64,000 nucleotides of DNA from Tribonema minus (lineage: Eukaryota; Sar; Xanthophyceae; Tribonematales; Tribonemataceae): positions 248,001 to 312,000 of the forward strand of contig JAFCMP010000024.1 of assembly GCA_017506865.1 (NCBI GenBank), read 5' to 3'. The notes beneath the pieces were generated by a model that worked only from the letters and a program-made list of their open reading frames with translations, ran no database searches and was not told the DNA's origin. A program made the position numbers and the translations under genes. Below are positions 42,301 through 51,765 of this stretch, piece by piece. Position 1 is the stretch's first letter. Each line of letters begins with the position of its first letter.

Positions 42301-45300
42301 TATCTCGGCCTACCAACGGTCTACCTTGTGTGACTGAGAGCTTCACTGCTGTACTTGAAGTTTGCAGCCGCCGTACCTTCATTCACCCAGTCTCTGAAAA
42401 TGCTCTGCCCGACATTTCAAACGATGCTAGTCCGATGGCGCAGCACCGACGACAGCGGCCGTGATGTCGGCATGGCATGGCTGCCTAAAAGCGGACGCAG
42501 GCACAACTTCACCCTCGCACCTCATTCGGTTAAAGATGAATCAGCAGACCCTCACCCCGCTCCTTCTGTACTGATTCCAGCCGCAGAACCAGTGCGCAGC
42601 GCTACTGCCTCCGCGCCTGACGGACGATCTGCAGCCATGGCGGCTATTGGGCGATAACCAAGAACCCACACTTTCATTCGTCAGTGACGTGCCTGCTATC
42701 TGCACTGTTGAGACCCCCCCCCCCACCCCACCTTCCCCCCAAACAAAACAGCCTCTGCGGGAGCTACCCGCACCTGCTGGTGGTGCCGCAGGCCACGCCG
42801 GACGGGGACCTGCAGGCGATAGCGGGGTTTCGGTCGGAGGGGAGGTTGCCGGCGCTGACATGGGGGCGGCAGCGCGATCACGCATCGATATGGAGGTCGA
42901 GCCAGCCGCGCGTTGGCATGCAGCAGGTACGCTCCGCGACTCTGTTCTTGTGTACATGTACTTCATGTAGATACGTTGAATGATTCACGCATCGATGTGG
43001 AGGTCGAGCCAGCCGCGCGTGGGCATGCAGCAGGCGTGTACGCTCGGCGACTCTATGTGTGCCATGCAGCAGGTGTGTGACACCTGGTGTGTGCGTGAGC
43101 TCGGCGGATCTGTGTGTGCCGTGTGCTGCAGCGCGCTGCATAGAGACGCGGGCGGTGAGCGCGTGGTTGGAGGCACTCGAATCGACGCGGCGTCAGCTCG
43201 CGCGCTTGTTCAATGCCTTCTTTATTTATATACTTCAAGTTGAAGTAGTATATATGCTTACATCCGGCGGTCGAGGTGGCCAGGCGTCGATTGCAGTGCG
43301 CATGTATGTATGGTCTACGCTTTGTGACTCCTGCCTCGAACTAAAGGGCATACCGCAGTGTCCGCAGTCCGCGCATAGCGCGTGCGGCCCGTGGGCTCAA
43401 GTCGATGCATCGTGCGCGCTTGTTGATTGAGCATCATCGCAAACGCTTGCGCACAGACAACGGTCAGACGGTAATTTGGCACGCAGTACGCGCCTATGGC
43501 CGCAATTTCGTGCAGCCGTCAGGAGCGGGTATGTATGTAGCATTTGTCACGTTGCTCAGAAACATCGCTCCGCACGTGCTCCTTCACAAACACATTGGTG
43601 TTGTCATCAGCAGCGACGCCTCATGCTTCACGTGTACAATGCAGAACGCCAATATTACACGCCGGCTTTGAGCGGCCCCGCTTCTGCCGTGTCCTCTCCA
43701 CTTTTGCCGCATTGATGTTCACCAGCTCTGCTCGCCGCACCGCGCCGCCGCTTCCGCTTCAATCTGAAGTTCTGAACGCATCATCATCACGATGCACGGA
43801 GGTGCATACTTACCACGTGGCACCGGCTTTGAGTGTTCCACCTCTGTGACTCCCATCACTTGCACTGCACTGATGTACACCAGCTCTGCGGCCCCTGCGC
43901 CCCCGCGCTCGCCGCGCTGCGCCGCCGCCTCCGCGCCGCCTGCTGCCGCTGCTGCCGCCGCCGCCGCCGCTGCTGCGCGCAGGCCACCTGCCCGCAGGAC
44001 GAGGGCATGCTGGACGTGCTGGCGCGCTGCGGCGACGGCGTGCTGCGCATCGTGGACTGCCGGCCGCGCGCGAACGCGATGGCGAACATGGCGGCAGGTA
44101 CGTCACCACTTTAAGCTTTGTGCAAACAGGCTCTGTGCCACTTCAGCATGTGCCACTACGCGAAGGTGTGCGCTGCGGCGACGGCGTGCTGCGCATCGTG
44201 GACTGCCGGCTGCGCGCAAACGTGATGGCGAACATGGCGGCAGATGCGCCACAACTTCAAACGGTGTGCAAACTTCAAGTATGTGCCTAAGAGCCTCGTG
44301 CGCTTAGTGGCAGCGACTCTCGGAGTCCGCTCCGTGACACCTTGATCTTCCGGTGCCAAACGCGCTAATGCGCTGCATTGGCAGCGCCTGCAGATCGCGG
44401 ACCGTCAGCCGCAAATATGGTGGCAGGTGCGTCACCACTTCAAGCACTGAGCAACTTCAACTTCAATCACACCATGTATGATGTTATAGTGACCGTGCGC
44501 TCGGTGGAAGTGGCCCTTGGAGTCCGCACCACGACCTACCGGTCATTCACGATGGACTGTCGGCTGCGAGCAGATGCCATGGGTGACAGGGTGCGTCACC
44601 GCTTCGAGGGTGTGCAGGCAGCTCGGATGCTTGCGCAGGCAGTAGCTCCGTGCTGAGATTTGTTGTTCATCCGGCTATGAAGGCGTTGATCGGGATTGGC
44701 ATCAGGGTTCGAGCTGTGGGTTGGCATCGGGCGTCGCCATCTGTGCAGACGGCTGTGCTCCGAATGCGCCGCCATGCTCAGGGCAGTGACAGAGGATTGG
44801 CGACGCCCGCGCAACGGCGCCCTAACCCTAACCCTAATCCTAAACCTACCCCCTATAACCTGCAGCTGCACTGCCAGTGCATATCCGTTAATGGAGCCAC
44901 GTGCGTCTTACAACGTCCTCTGCCCTCTTCATGCGGCCGCATCTCACGACGCCATCTGCCCATCGCCGCGTGCGCTGCTGCGCCGCTCCACGGCTACAAC
45001 GGCACCCTGTCAGTGAACTCAGATGCGATCGCGAGCCTCCCACAACGCCATTCTCCATTGCCGCATCATTTCAAACACTCCATGTCAAATGTCCAAAGCG
45101 TGTTCAAAGCAAAATCACTGTCAGGATATCTATCAATGCGTGCCGTTACGCGCCGTTCGCTGCAGGGTACGGCTACGAAGGTGCCGCGTCCTACCCCTCC
45201 AGCCAGCTCACCTTCATGGACATTGGCAACATACACGTCATGCGGCAGAGCCTGGCGCGCCTGGAGCAGCTCGCGCTCAGCCCGCAGACGTCCGACGCCA

Positions 45301-48300
45301 AGTGGTCGGCGCTGGTGGAGGACACGGTGAGTCACACTGACCCTGAGTTCAATGCTGACTTCAACTCTAACGGCTTACCTCGACCCTGAGTCTGACTTGC
45401 CGAGGCAGTCGCAGACGTCTGACGCAAGTGGTCCGCGCTGGTGGAGGACACGGTGAGCCCCCCTGACCCTGACTCTAATGACCTCAATTTTGGCTCTGAG
45501 TTTGAGTCACCGAGGCAGTCGCAAACTCCGAATCGCCGTTGGCGCTGGTGGAGGACACGATGAGACGCTCTATTCCTAACCCTCAATGCTAACATCGACT
45601 CTGACTGTGACTCGCCGAGGCAACTGCAGGATGCAGGGTCGCCGCCACCGTGCAAAAGTGACTGGCGCGGGCTACTGTCCCGCTGGTTGCGCGCGCCGTT
45701 CGTGATGCTTTGCTTCTGGTGCAAGCCTGGAAGTTGCTGGTCCGGCGCGCTGTAATCAGCTAACCCTGACCCCAGGAGTGTTTCGTCAGGTGGTTACAAC
45801 GCGGGTCTCGCTACCCCAGCGCTCAGCATGTGGTGAGCAGCGGCGGTACGTGGCGCGGCGCTGGTGACGTTTCACCGGGTGCAGGGCTCGTCCGCTGTGA
45901 TACGTACCTACCCTCATCGCACAGGCCTCCAGCGCAGCGCAGTCGCGGCGTTGCACCAGAGTGCAACGGAGTCCTGCCTCATTATTACCTCTGTGCTTGC
46001 TGAGCCTCCCTCTCGCCGCGCCACATCTGACGTTGGTTCACCTAGACGTCAACAGTCGCATCCTCAGTCTCACCTGGACTTCAACCCCCATTTTCAACTT
46101 CAACTTCAGGGCTGGCTGGGGCACGTGCGCACAGTGCTCAGCGCATCGTGGGTGACGGCGTACCATGCGCACTGGGACAGGACGCCCGTCCTCGTGCACT
46201 GCAGCCACGGGTGGGACCGCACTTCTCAGGTGAAAACGCTGCGTCATGTGGTTCGTGGTAATATATCGGATGTAGAATGCATTTGTTAGCATGGTACCCC
46301 CGTGGGGTGCGCCAATGGTATATGGCAGATATACTTCAACTTGAAGTATGGAACAGGACGGCCGTCCTCTTGCTCTGCAGCCACGGCTGGACCGCACATC
46401 GCAGTTGGAACGCTGCGTCATATGGCTTGATGAACCTCAGGTGTACTGCTTGGCGGTCGTCGTGTGTGTGGCCACACGGCATACGCCCATTTCATGTGTA
46501 TGATTCAAGTTGAAGTGCGGCACAGGACGCCCGTACTCATGTACTGCAGCCATGGCTGGGACCGTACTTCGCAGGTGCGCTCGCTTGTGAAACTGTGTTA
46601 GTTGCACTACCACCCACAAACGCGCTCACCCCCCCTTCCCCCACCCTTCTGTCTCCAACGACACAAATTGTGCCCCCAACAAAGATGCTCATCCCGGACA
46701 GGTGGCAGCGCTTGCGCAGCTGCTGCTTTACCCGCACTACTGTACCACCCACAAGGAGTGCTCACCCCCCCCCCCCCCCTCCAATGAAGTCGCTGCTATG
46801 TTGTCTGTTGACAAGCCTGACAAGCCCGCCCCCCCCCCGCCCCCCCCCATGTCTCAAATGGTGATGTTCATCCTACAGGTGGCAGCGCTCGCGCAGCTCC
46901 TGCTCGACCCGCACTACCGCACGCTCGCCGGCTTCCGCACGCTGATTGAGAAGGACTGGCTGTCGTTCGGCCACCCCTTTCAGCTGCGCCACCAGCACGG
47001 CGTTGCTCGCCCCGGCGGGAGGGACGACCAACGCAGCCCTGTGTTTTTGCAGTTCCTGGACTGCGTGTGGCAGCTGCTCAACCAGGTAGGCGCGCGCCTG
47101 AGTCTGGTCTACTTGTAGTGCGCACTGGCGCCGCCTGTCTATTCAGCGCCTTCAGGTAGTTTGGTTGAAGTTTAAATATGGCAGGGACGACCAGCGCAGC
47201 TCTGTGTTTTTGCAGTTCCTGGACTGCGTGTGGCAGCTGCTCGACCAGGTAGGAGTAGGAGCAGCGCGCTGCGCATGGCAGTTGCTGAGCCAACTAGGCG
47301 TGTGTGCTACGGGAGGGCTCTGCGTGTCTGCATACATTCATGTACTTTGAAGTAGTTGAAGTTTGGCGGGCACGACCAGCGCAGCCCCGGTATTTTTGCG
47401 GTTCCTCGACTGCGTGTGGCAGCTGCGCAACCAGGTAGGAGCGTGAGCGCAGTCTACTTGCAGCGCGCATGCGCACGACCGGTTTGTCCTGCGCCTTCAG
47501 GGAGTTGAAGTATGGCAGGGACGCTTAGCACAGTTGCGTATTTCTGCAGTTCCTGGATTGTGTGTGGCAGCTGCTCATCCAGGTAGGGGCGCGCCTGAGC
47601 TAGGTCTGCTTGTAGCGCGCACTCGCGCCTCCTGTCTATCCTGCGCCTTCAGGTAGTTGAAGTTGAATTATGGCAGGGACGACCAGCGCAGCCCCGTCTT
47701 TCTGCAGTTCCTGGACTGCGTGTGGCTGCTGCTCAACCAGGTAGGAGCTAGGCGCGCACGTGTCTGTCTGGTGCATTCATGGACTTGGAAGCATGGCAGG
47801 GACGCTTAGCGCACTTGCGTATTCCTGCAGTCCTTGGACTGCGTGTGGCAGCTGTCCAACCAGGCAGGAGTAGGAGAAGCGCGCTGCGCATGGCAGTTGC
47901 ACAGCCTGCTGCGCGCGTGTGCTTGAGGAGGGGTCTGCCATGACTGCGTACATCCATGTAGTTGAAGTTTGGCAGGGACGACCAGCGCAGCCCCGTCTTT
48001 CTGCAGTTCCTGGACTGTGTGTGGCAGCTGCGCAACCAGGTAGCAGCGCGCGCTGCGTGTGGCAGTTGCACAGCTCGCTAGGCGCGTGTGCTTGGGGAGG
48101 GGGGCTGCGATGTCTATGCGGCAGGTTTGTCTGTCCTGTGCATCCACGCAGTTGCGGTATGGCAGGGATGACCAGCGCAGCCCCAGAGTTCATGCATGCG
48201 CGAGGCAGCTGTGCATTCTGCAACGTTAGAAGGTAGAAAAACCACGCAGAGGACTGCGCCGGGTCCATCCTTTTATCACCCAGTTTCGCCGTCGGCAAGA

Positions 48301-49091
48301 ACCAGAAGATCACAAGATAGATGCGCTGGCCGACCACGCGGTGCAGATGCTGAAGAAGTTTGGCAAGACGGCTCAAGTTTCTTATTTTTGCTGAGCGAAC
48401 AGTGTCGCCGTCAGTCAGCAAACACCATAAACTTGCACCGTCTTGCCGGATTTCTTTGGCATCTGTACTGCGTGGTTGGCGAGCGCATCTATCCTGTTGT
48501 CCTTTTGGTTCTTGCCGACGACGAGACCGACCGAATACAGAATAGACCCGGCGCAGTCCTCTGGGTGGTTTTTCCTCTCATCTAACGTTGCAAAAATGCG
48601 AGTCGCGGCTGCAGCAGACAAAGTCGGAGCAGCCAGGTACGCGCACGCCTGGACCTGCACGCAGCTTGCTGCGGCTGTGTTGAAGTAGTTGTTGAAGAAG
48701 TCGCAGGGTGGCAGGAGCGACCAGCGCACCACCGTGTTCCCGCAGTTCCTGCACTGCTGCATGCGGCGGCTGTCCGTGTAGGTGAGGCACACGCTGCGTG
48801 CGGCAGTTGCCTGAACGTGCCCTGTCCGATCGGTTCGCTCGTGCGGTGCCGCGACAAACACGGTATGTGCAGCCCGGTCACTCACAGTGTCTGGCATCGT
48901 TGACGCATGAAGAAGCGTCTACACTATGTACGCACAAACCTCCCTGCTGTCAGTACTGGCACAGTTGATGGTGGTGCGCCAATGCGGCGCGTGAACGTTC
49001 ACACTGCGGGCGTGTCAACTGTGAGGCAACCACCTGCCATCATCATTCACATACGCCCCCCCGCCCCCCCCCCCCCCCCCCCCCTCTGCGA

Positions 49092-49123
<32 letters not shown>

Positions 49124-51765
49124 GTTCCCCTCCGCATCTGAGTTCAACGGGCGCTACCTGCTGTGCATGGCGGACCACCTGCACTCGTGCCGCTTCGCCA
49201 TCACCACCCGCCATCATCATTTACCCCCCCTCTGTCATGCATGCCCCCCCCAGTTCCCCTCCGCTTTTGAGTTCAACGGGCGCTACCTGCTGTGCATGGC
49301 GGACCACCTGCACTCGTGCCGCTTCGGCACGTTCCTGCTGGACAGCGAGAGGGAGCGACGCGAGGCGCAGCTTGCCGAGCGCTGCGCCAGTATGTGGACG
49401 TACCTCGAGGTGAGTTGTTGCGGCAGCGCGCGGCTTCGTGAGCATACCTCGAGCCGAACAGGGTTCAATCTGTTCGTTTGCCAACATTATAGTTGCCAAC
49501 ATTATATTGTAGTTCTTTTCCGTTGAAACTCAGCTCCCTGAGCGCTGCGCGAGTCTGTGGACGTACCTCGAGGTGAGTAGTTTCAGAAGCGCGCGACTTT
49601 GTGAATGTACTTTGACGTGAACAGGGTTTGATTTGTTGCGATATGAATTATACAAGCGCGCGCAATCAACCCGCGGCGCACTGACCCCTCCCCGCCCCCA
49701 CCCCCCTCCCCCTTCCCCGCTCAGGCGAATCGCGCCAGTTTCCTCAGCCCGTTCTAAGTGTGGTGCGGCCCCGACGCGGGGACGGGCGACGGCGCGTGCG
49801 GGTCGTGTTTCAACATCATGATATACGTATATGCCGCTATGCAAAGCACAGCATCACGCGTGCGCGCGATCAAGCTGACACCCCCTCCCCCCCCCCCCCT
49901 TCGAGCTTAGGCAGATCGCGCCAGCTTCCTCAGCCCGTTCTATGTGTGGCGCGGCCCCGACGCGGGCAGCGGCGACGGCGCGCGTGTGTCGGGCTTACAA
50001 TATACACATATACCGCAATAAACAGCTTGGCATCACGCATGCTGACACCCCCTCCCCCCCCACCCCCACCGCTCTCTGCTTAGGCGAATCGCGCCAGCTT
50101 CCTCAGCCCGTTCTACGCGTGGCGCGGGCCCGATGCCGGAAGCGGCGACGGCGCGTGCGTGTCGTCACGGCTCGCGTGCCGCGGCGCGTACGGCGTGCTG
50201 CTGCCGGCGCTGCCCGCGCTGCTGCGGCGCGTCGCGCTGTGGCACGACTACTACCTGCGCTGGAGCCCCAAGCCGTCGTTCCCGGGGGTGCCCAAGTGCC
50301 TGCACGACGTGAGCTAGCGTGCCTGCTGCGAAATGGCACTGCTATAAAATTTGATGTCATTTTTGAGTCAGTTGCTCCCAGCAGATTTTACGTACTTTTG
50401 AAGTAACAAAAGCAGTGTGTCTACTCGCTGCCCGAAGCCGTCGTTCCCGGGGGTGCCCAAGTGCCTGCACGACGTGAGGGGGCGCCAGCGAGCACGCTTG
50501 CTGCAACATGGCTTTGCTCTAATGCGTATGCTTCGAAGTTATCGATTCCTAATCAGTTGCTCTCAGCAGGTTGTGCTAAACAAGTACTTTGAAATATTTA
50601 TCTGAGTACTCTCTCTTGGCAAAACTGGCTGCCAATTACCATTTTCCCCGACTCTGGCACCTGCTACGCATCTGATTGGGCTGCAACTGTGCAGCGTCCG
50701 CACCCGTTGGCGGGTGTAGAATTTGACCCCAGGTTGCTCATGCGCTGAGTCTCTTGCGCCCCCCCCCCCCCCCCCACCCAACTTCACTTGCAGGCCTTGG
50801 CACAGCAGGTGGGGGGCATAGGCGAGTCCGCTCTCAACTCGGGCAGTGATGGGCAACCTCCTGCGCAAACTGAAGGTGATGATGCTGCGTTGGCGTTTCC
50901 CCTGTGATGGCTGCTGGACGCTGTACTATACATGTTCATGGCCACTGTCGTCTACCTGTGTGTGTTCAACACGCGGGCAGCACTTGAGAAAAAGTCTGGT
51001 AGATTGAGGTGCTGTGCCATCTGGCCCGCGCATGATCACTTCACTGCGCTCGCTCCTCGTGCCACGCTTTGTAGTTCACGTCACTTGACACCAAGCAGAA
51101 GGAGCCACGGAACCCGCCTCCCTAAATTATGATGGGCTGCTCCCAGTCAGTCACGAATGCAGCGCGCCCTCACCCATCACTCAGTCGTGTCGCTGATGCT
51201 CAGCGCTCTCAGCCCAAATCGCATCACTAAATGCACCTGCGCTGTCAAATATCAGCTTTTTTAGCCTGAATGGCGTCACTGCTTCAAACACCAGCGCTTT
51301 CAGCCTGGGTGTCATTACTGAACGCACCCGCGCTGCCCCTGCCCCGCGCGCGCCCGCGCAGCCGACGCCGCCATCGACGAGTACGAGTGCCTGTCTGATG
51401 AGATGGAGGGCTGGGTCAAGCTCATGCAGCAGCGCGCGTGCGCGGCGGAGGCGGCGGCGGACGCGGCGCGCGCGGACGCCGACGCGCTGCGCGCGCGCCT
51501 ACTTCAACTTGAACTCTGCGGCGCCGCGCCGGCGGACGCTCCTGCCGCCGCCGCCGCCGCCAGCTCTGAAGCGCGTTCGCCGCACTGCAACGGGGATGCG
51601 GCGGCGGCAGCAGCAGCAGCGCCTGCGGGCGGCGAGGCAGCGTTCACGGCGACAGAGCCGGCGCGAGCGCCGTCGGCGGTGGTGGCATCGCCGCCGCCGT
51701 TGCGCGGCGGTAGGCCGGCGGCGGCGGCAGCGGCAGATCCGTTTGCCGGGCTGGGGCTGCGATAG
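39369..51765 (+). CDS. myotubularin-family phosphoinositide 3-phosphatase, 11 exons
   Basis: Exons 39369-40388, 41551-41804, 42752-42926, 43983-44097, 45166-45326, 46110-46229, 46879-47085, 49254-49409, 50084-50308, 50794-50821 and 51362-51765 join in phase to 954 residues. A long Ser/Pro/Gln-rich N-terminus leads into a GRAM/PH domain (about 232-425). Family signatures follow: [13 protein letters not shown], then [25 protein letters not shown], the P-loop [11 protein letters not shown] (Cys606, Arg612), [30 protein letters not shown], and [21 protein letters not shown] coiled coil ([20 protein letters not shown]) and an Ala-rich tail end the protein. Myotubularins remove the 3-phosphate of PI3P and PI(3,5)P2 on endosomes. 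Here the Asp two residues after the catalytic Cys is His, while Cys, the second Asp and Arg are kept. Exon 1 ends at a GC donor. The 28-bp exon with a GC donor was chosen because it alone restores phase, so it is the least certain part. Confidence 0.9.
41362..41460 (+). repeat. echo of myotubularin exon 2 acceptor edge
   Basis: GTGACTCTCCTCCAG plus the first 90 bases of exon 2 ([20 protein letters not shown]) precede the true exon at 41551 by about 177 bp. It is nearly intact, but its frame dies soon after the copied part. Confidence 0.88.
41830..42060 (+). repeat. echoes of myotubularin exon 2 donor edge
   Basis: TTCACGCTGCTGAATCACGA, then CTATAGGTGAGG and the trailing G-run, AAGAGGCCCTAGTA, is repeated at about 41878-41955 and 41985-42060. 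Poly-G tracts (41908-41928) replace part of the unit. Confidence 0.82.
42985..43070 (+). repeat. echo of myotubularin exon 3 donor edge
   Basis: TCACGCATCGATGTGGAGGT, then CGAGCCAGCCGCGCG and GGCATGCAGCAGG repeat the exon-3 end ([15 protein letters not shown]). A second short piece (CATGCAGCAGGTGTG) follows. Confidence 0.88.
44165..44620 (+). repeat. echoes of myotubularin exon 4 donor edge
   Basis: The exon-4 end ([20 protein letters not shown]) recurs at about 44170-44232 nearly intact, and as weaker copies at 44385-44425 and 44548-44605. Each is followed by a GCGTCACCACTT-type sequence, as after the true donor. Confidence 0.85.
44821..44850. repeat. interstitial CCCTAA tract
   Basis: Two exact and three degenerate CCCTAA units in myotubularin intron 4. 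Confidence 0.85.
45405..45565 (+). repeat. echoes of myotubularin exon 5 donor edge
   Basis: ACGTCTGACGCAAGTGGTCC, then GCGCTGGTGGAGGACACGGTGAG (45414-45455) and a shorter copy (45535-45563) repeat the exon-5 end. The following intron text (CTGACCCTGACTCTAATG) is also repeated. Confidence 0.87.
46335..46580 (+). repeat. echoes of the catalytic exon 6 donor edge
   Basis: The P-loop exon end is copied at about 46352-46402 (decayed) and 46518-46575. The second copy keeps [11 protein letters not shown] and its GTGCGC donor. Both copies are preceded by TTCAASTTGAAGT. Confidence 0.9.
46690..46800 (+). repeat. echo of myotubularin exon 7 acceptor edge
   Basis: CATCCCGGACAG, then GTGGCAGCGCTTGCGCAGCT and GCTG precede the true exon (46879) by about 178 bp. 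A C-run (46768-46778) sits where the unit's pyrimidine tract would be. Confidence 0.85.
47165..48045 (+). repeat. six tandem echoes of myotubularin exon 7 donor edge
   Basis: The last 60-80 bases of exon 7 plus donor (GGGACGACCAGCGCAG to CAACCAGGTAGG) recur with junctions at 47248, 47434, 47582, 47740, 47863 and 48039, against the true junction at 47085. The steps are 163, 186, 148, 158, 123 and 176 bp. Most are preceded by a GTAGTTGAAGT-type motif. Further partial copies lie near 48158-48190 and 48705-48785. Confidence 0.93.
48210..48600. mobile_element. foldback (long-hairpin) element
   Basis: The left arm (about 48212-48365) and the right arm (about 48432-48598) are reverse complements. 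Both read inward from TGCAACGTTAGA, then GAAAAACCAC, AGAGGACTGCGCCGGGTC and on to GGCAAGACG. A loop of about 65 bp separates them. No protein is encoded. It lies within the exon-7 echo array of myotubularin intron 7. It is probably a non-autonomous foldback or MITE. Confidence 0.75.
49064..49122 (+). repeat. long poly-C tracts before an exon 8 copy
   Basis: Two C-only runs (21 and 29 bases) separated by TCTGCGATG end directly at a CAG acceptor of the first exon-8 copy. Confidence 0.92.
49123..49200 (+). repeat. echo of myotubularin exon 8 acceptor edge
   Basis: CAG, then [19 protein letters not shown] and HSCRF lies 129 bp upstream of the true exon 8 (49254), nearly identical. After HSCRF it departs into ATCACCACCCGCCATCAT, which matches the intron text upstream. 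Confidence 0.92.
49536..49580 (+). repeat. echo of myotubularin exon 8 donor edge
   Basis: CTGAGCGCTGCGCGAGTCTG, then TGGACGTACCTCGAGGTGAG repeats the exon-8 end (49370-49412) 162 bp downstream. Confidence 0.88.
49722..49995 (+). repeat. two echoes of myotubularin exon 9 acceptor edge
   Basis: CAG/TAG, then NRASFLSPF and WCGPDAG-like sequence start at 49725 and 49911, against the true start at 50084 (steps 186 and 173 bp). Each has the same C-rich pyrimidine tract upstream. The first copy has a stop (TAA) in place of TAC. Confidence 0.92.
50425..50500 (+). repeat. echo of myotubularin exon 9 donor edge
   Basis: CCCGAAGCCGTCGTTCCCGG, then GGTGCCCAAGTGCCTGCACGACGTGAG repeats the exon-9 end (50268-50312) about 169 bp downstream. 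Confidence 0.92.

Noticed and set aside
47165..48045. CRISPR-like array (regular repeats with spacers)
   Set aside because: Repeats are long, degenerate and match the adjacent exon and splice site, spacing varies, there are no cas genes, and the host is eukaryotic.
49123..49200. First exon-8 copy as the true exon
   Set aside because: It leaves the family sequence after HSCRF, whereas the second copy continues with [12 protein letters not shown] and a proper donor.
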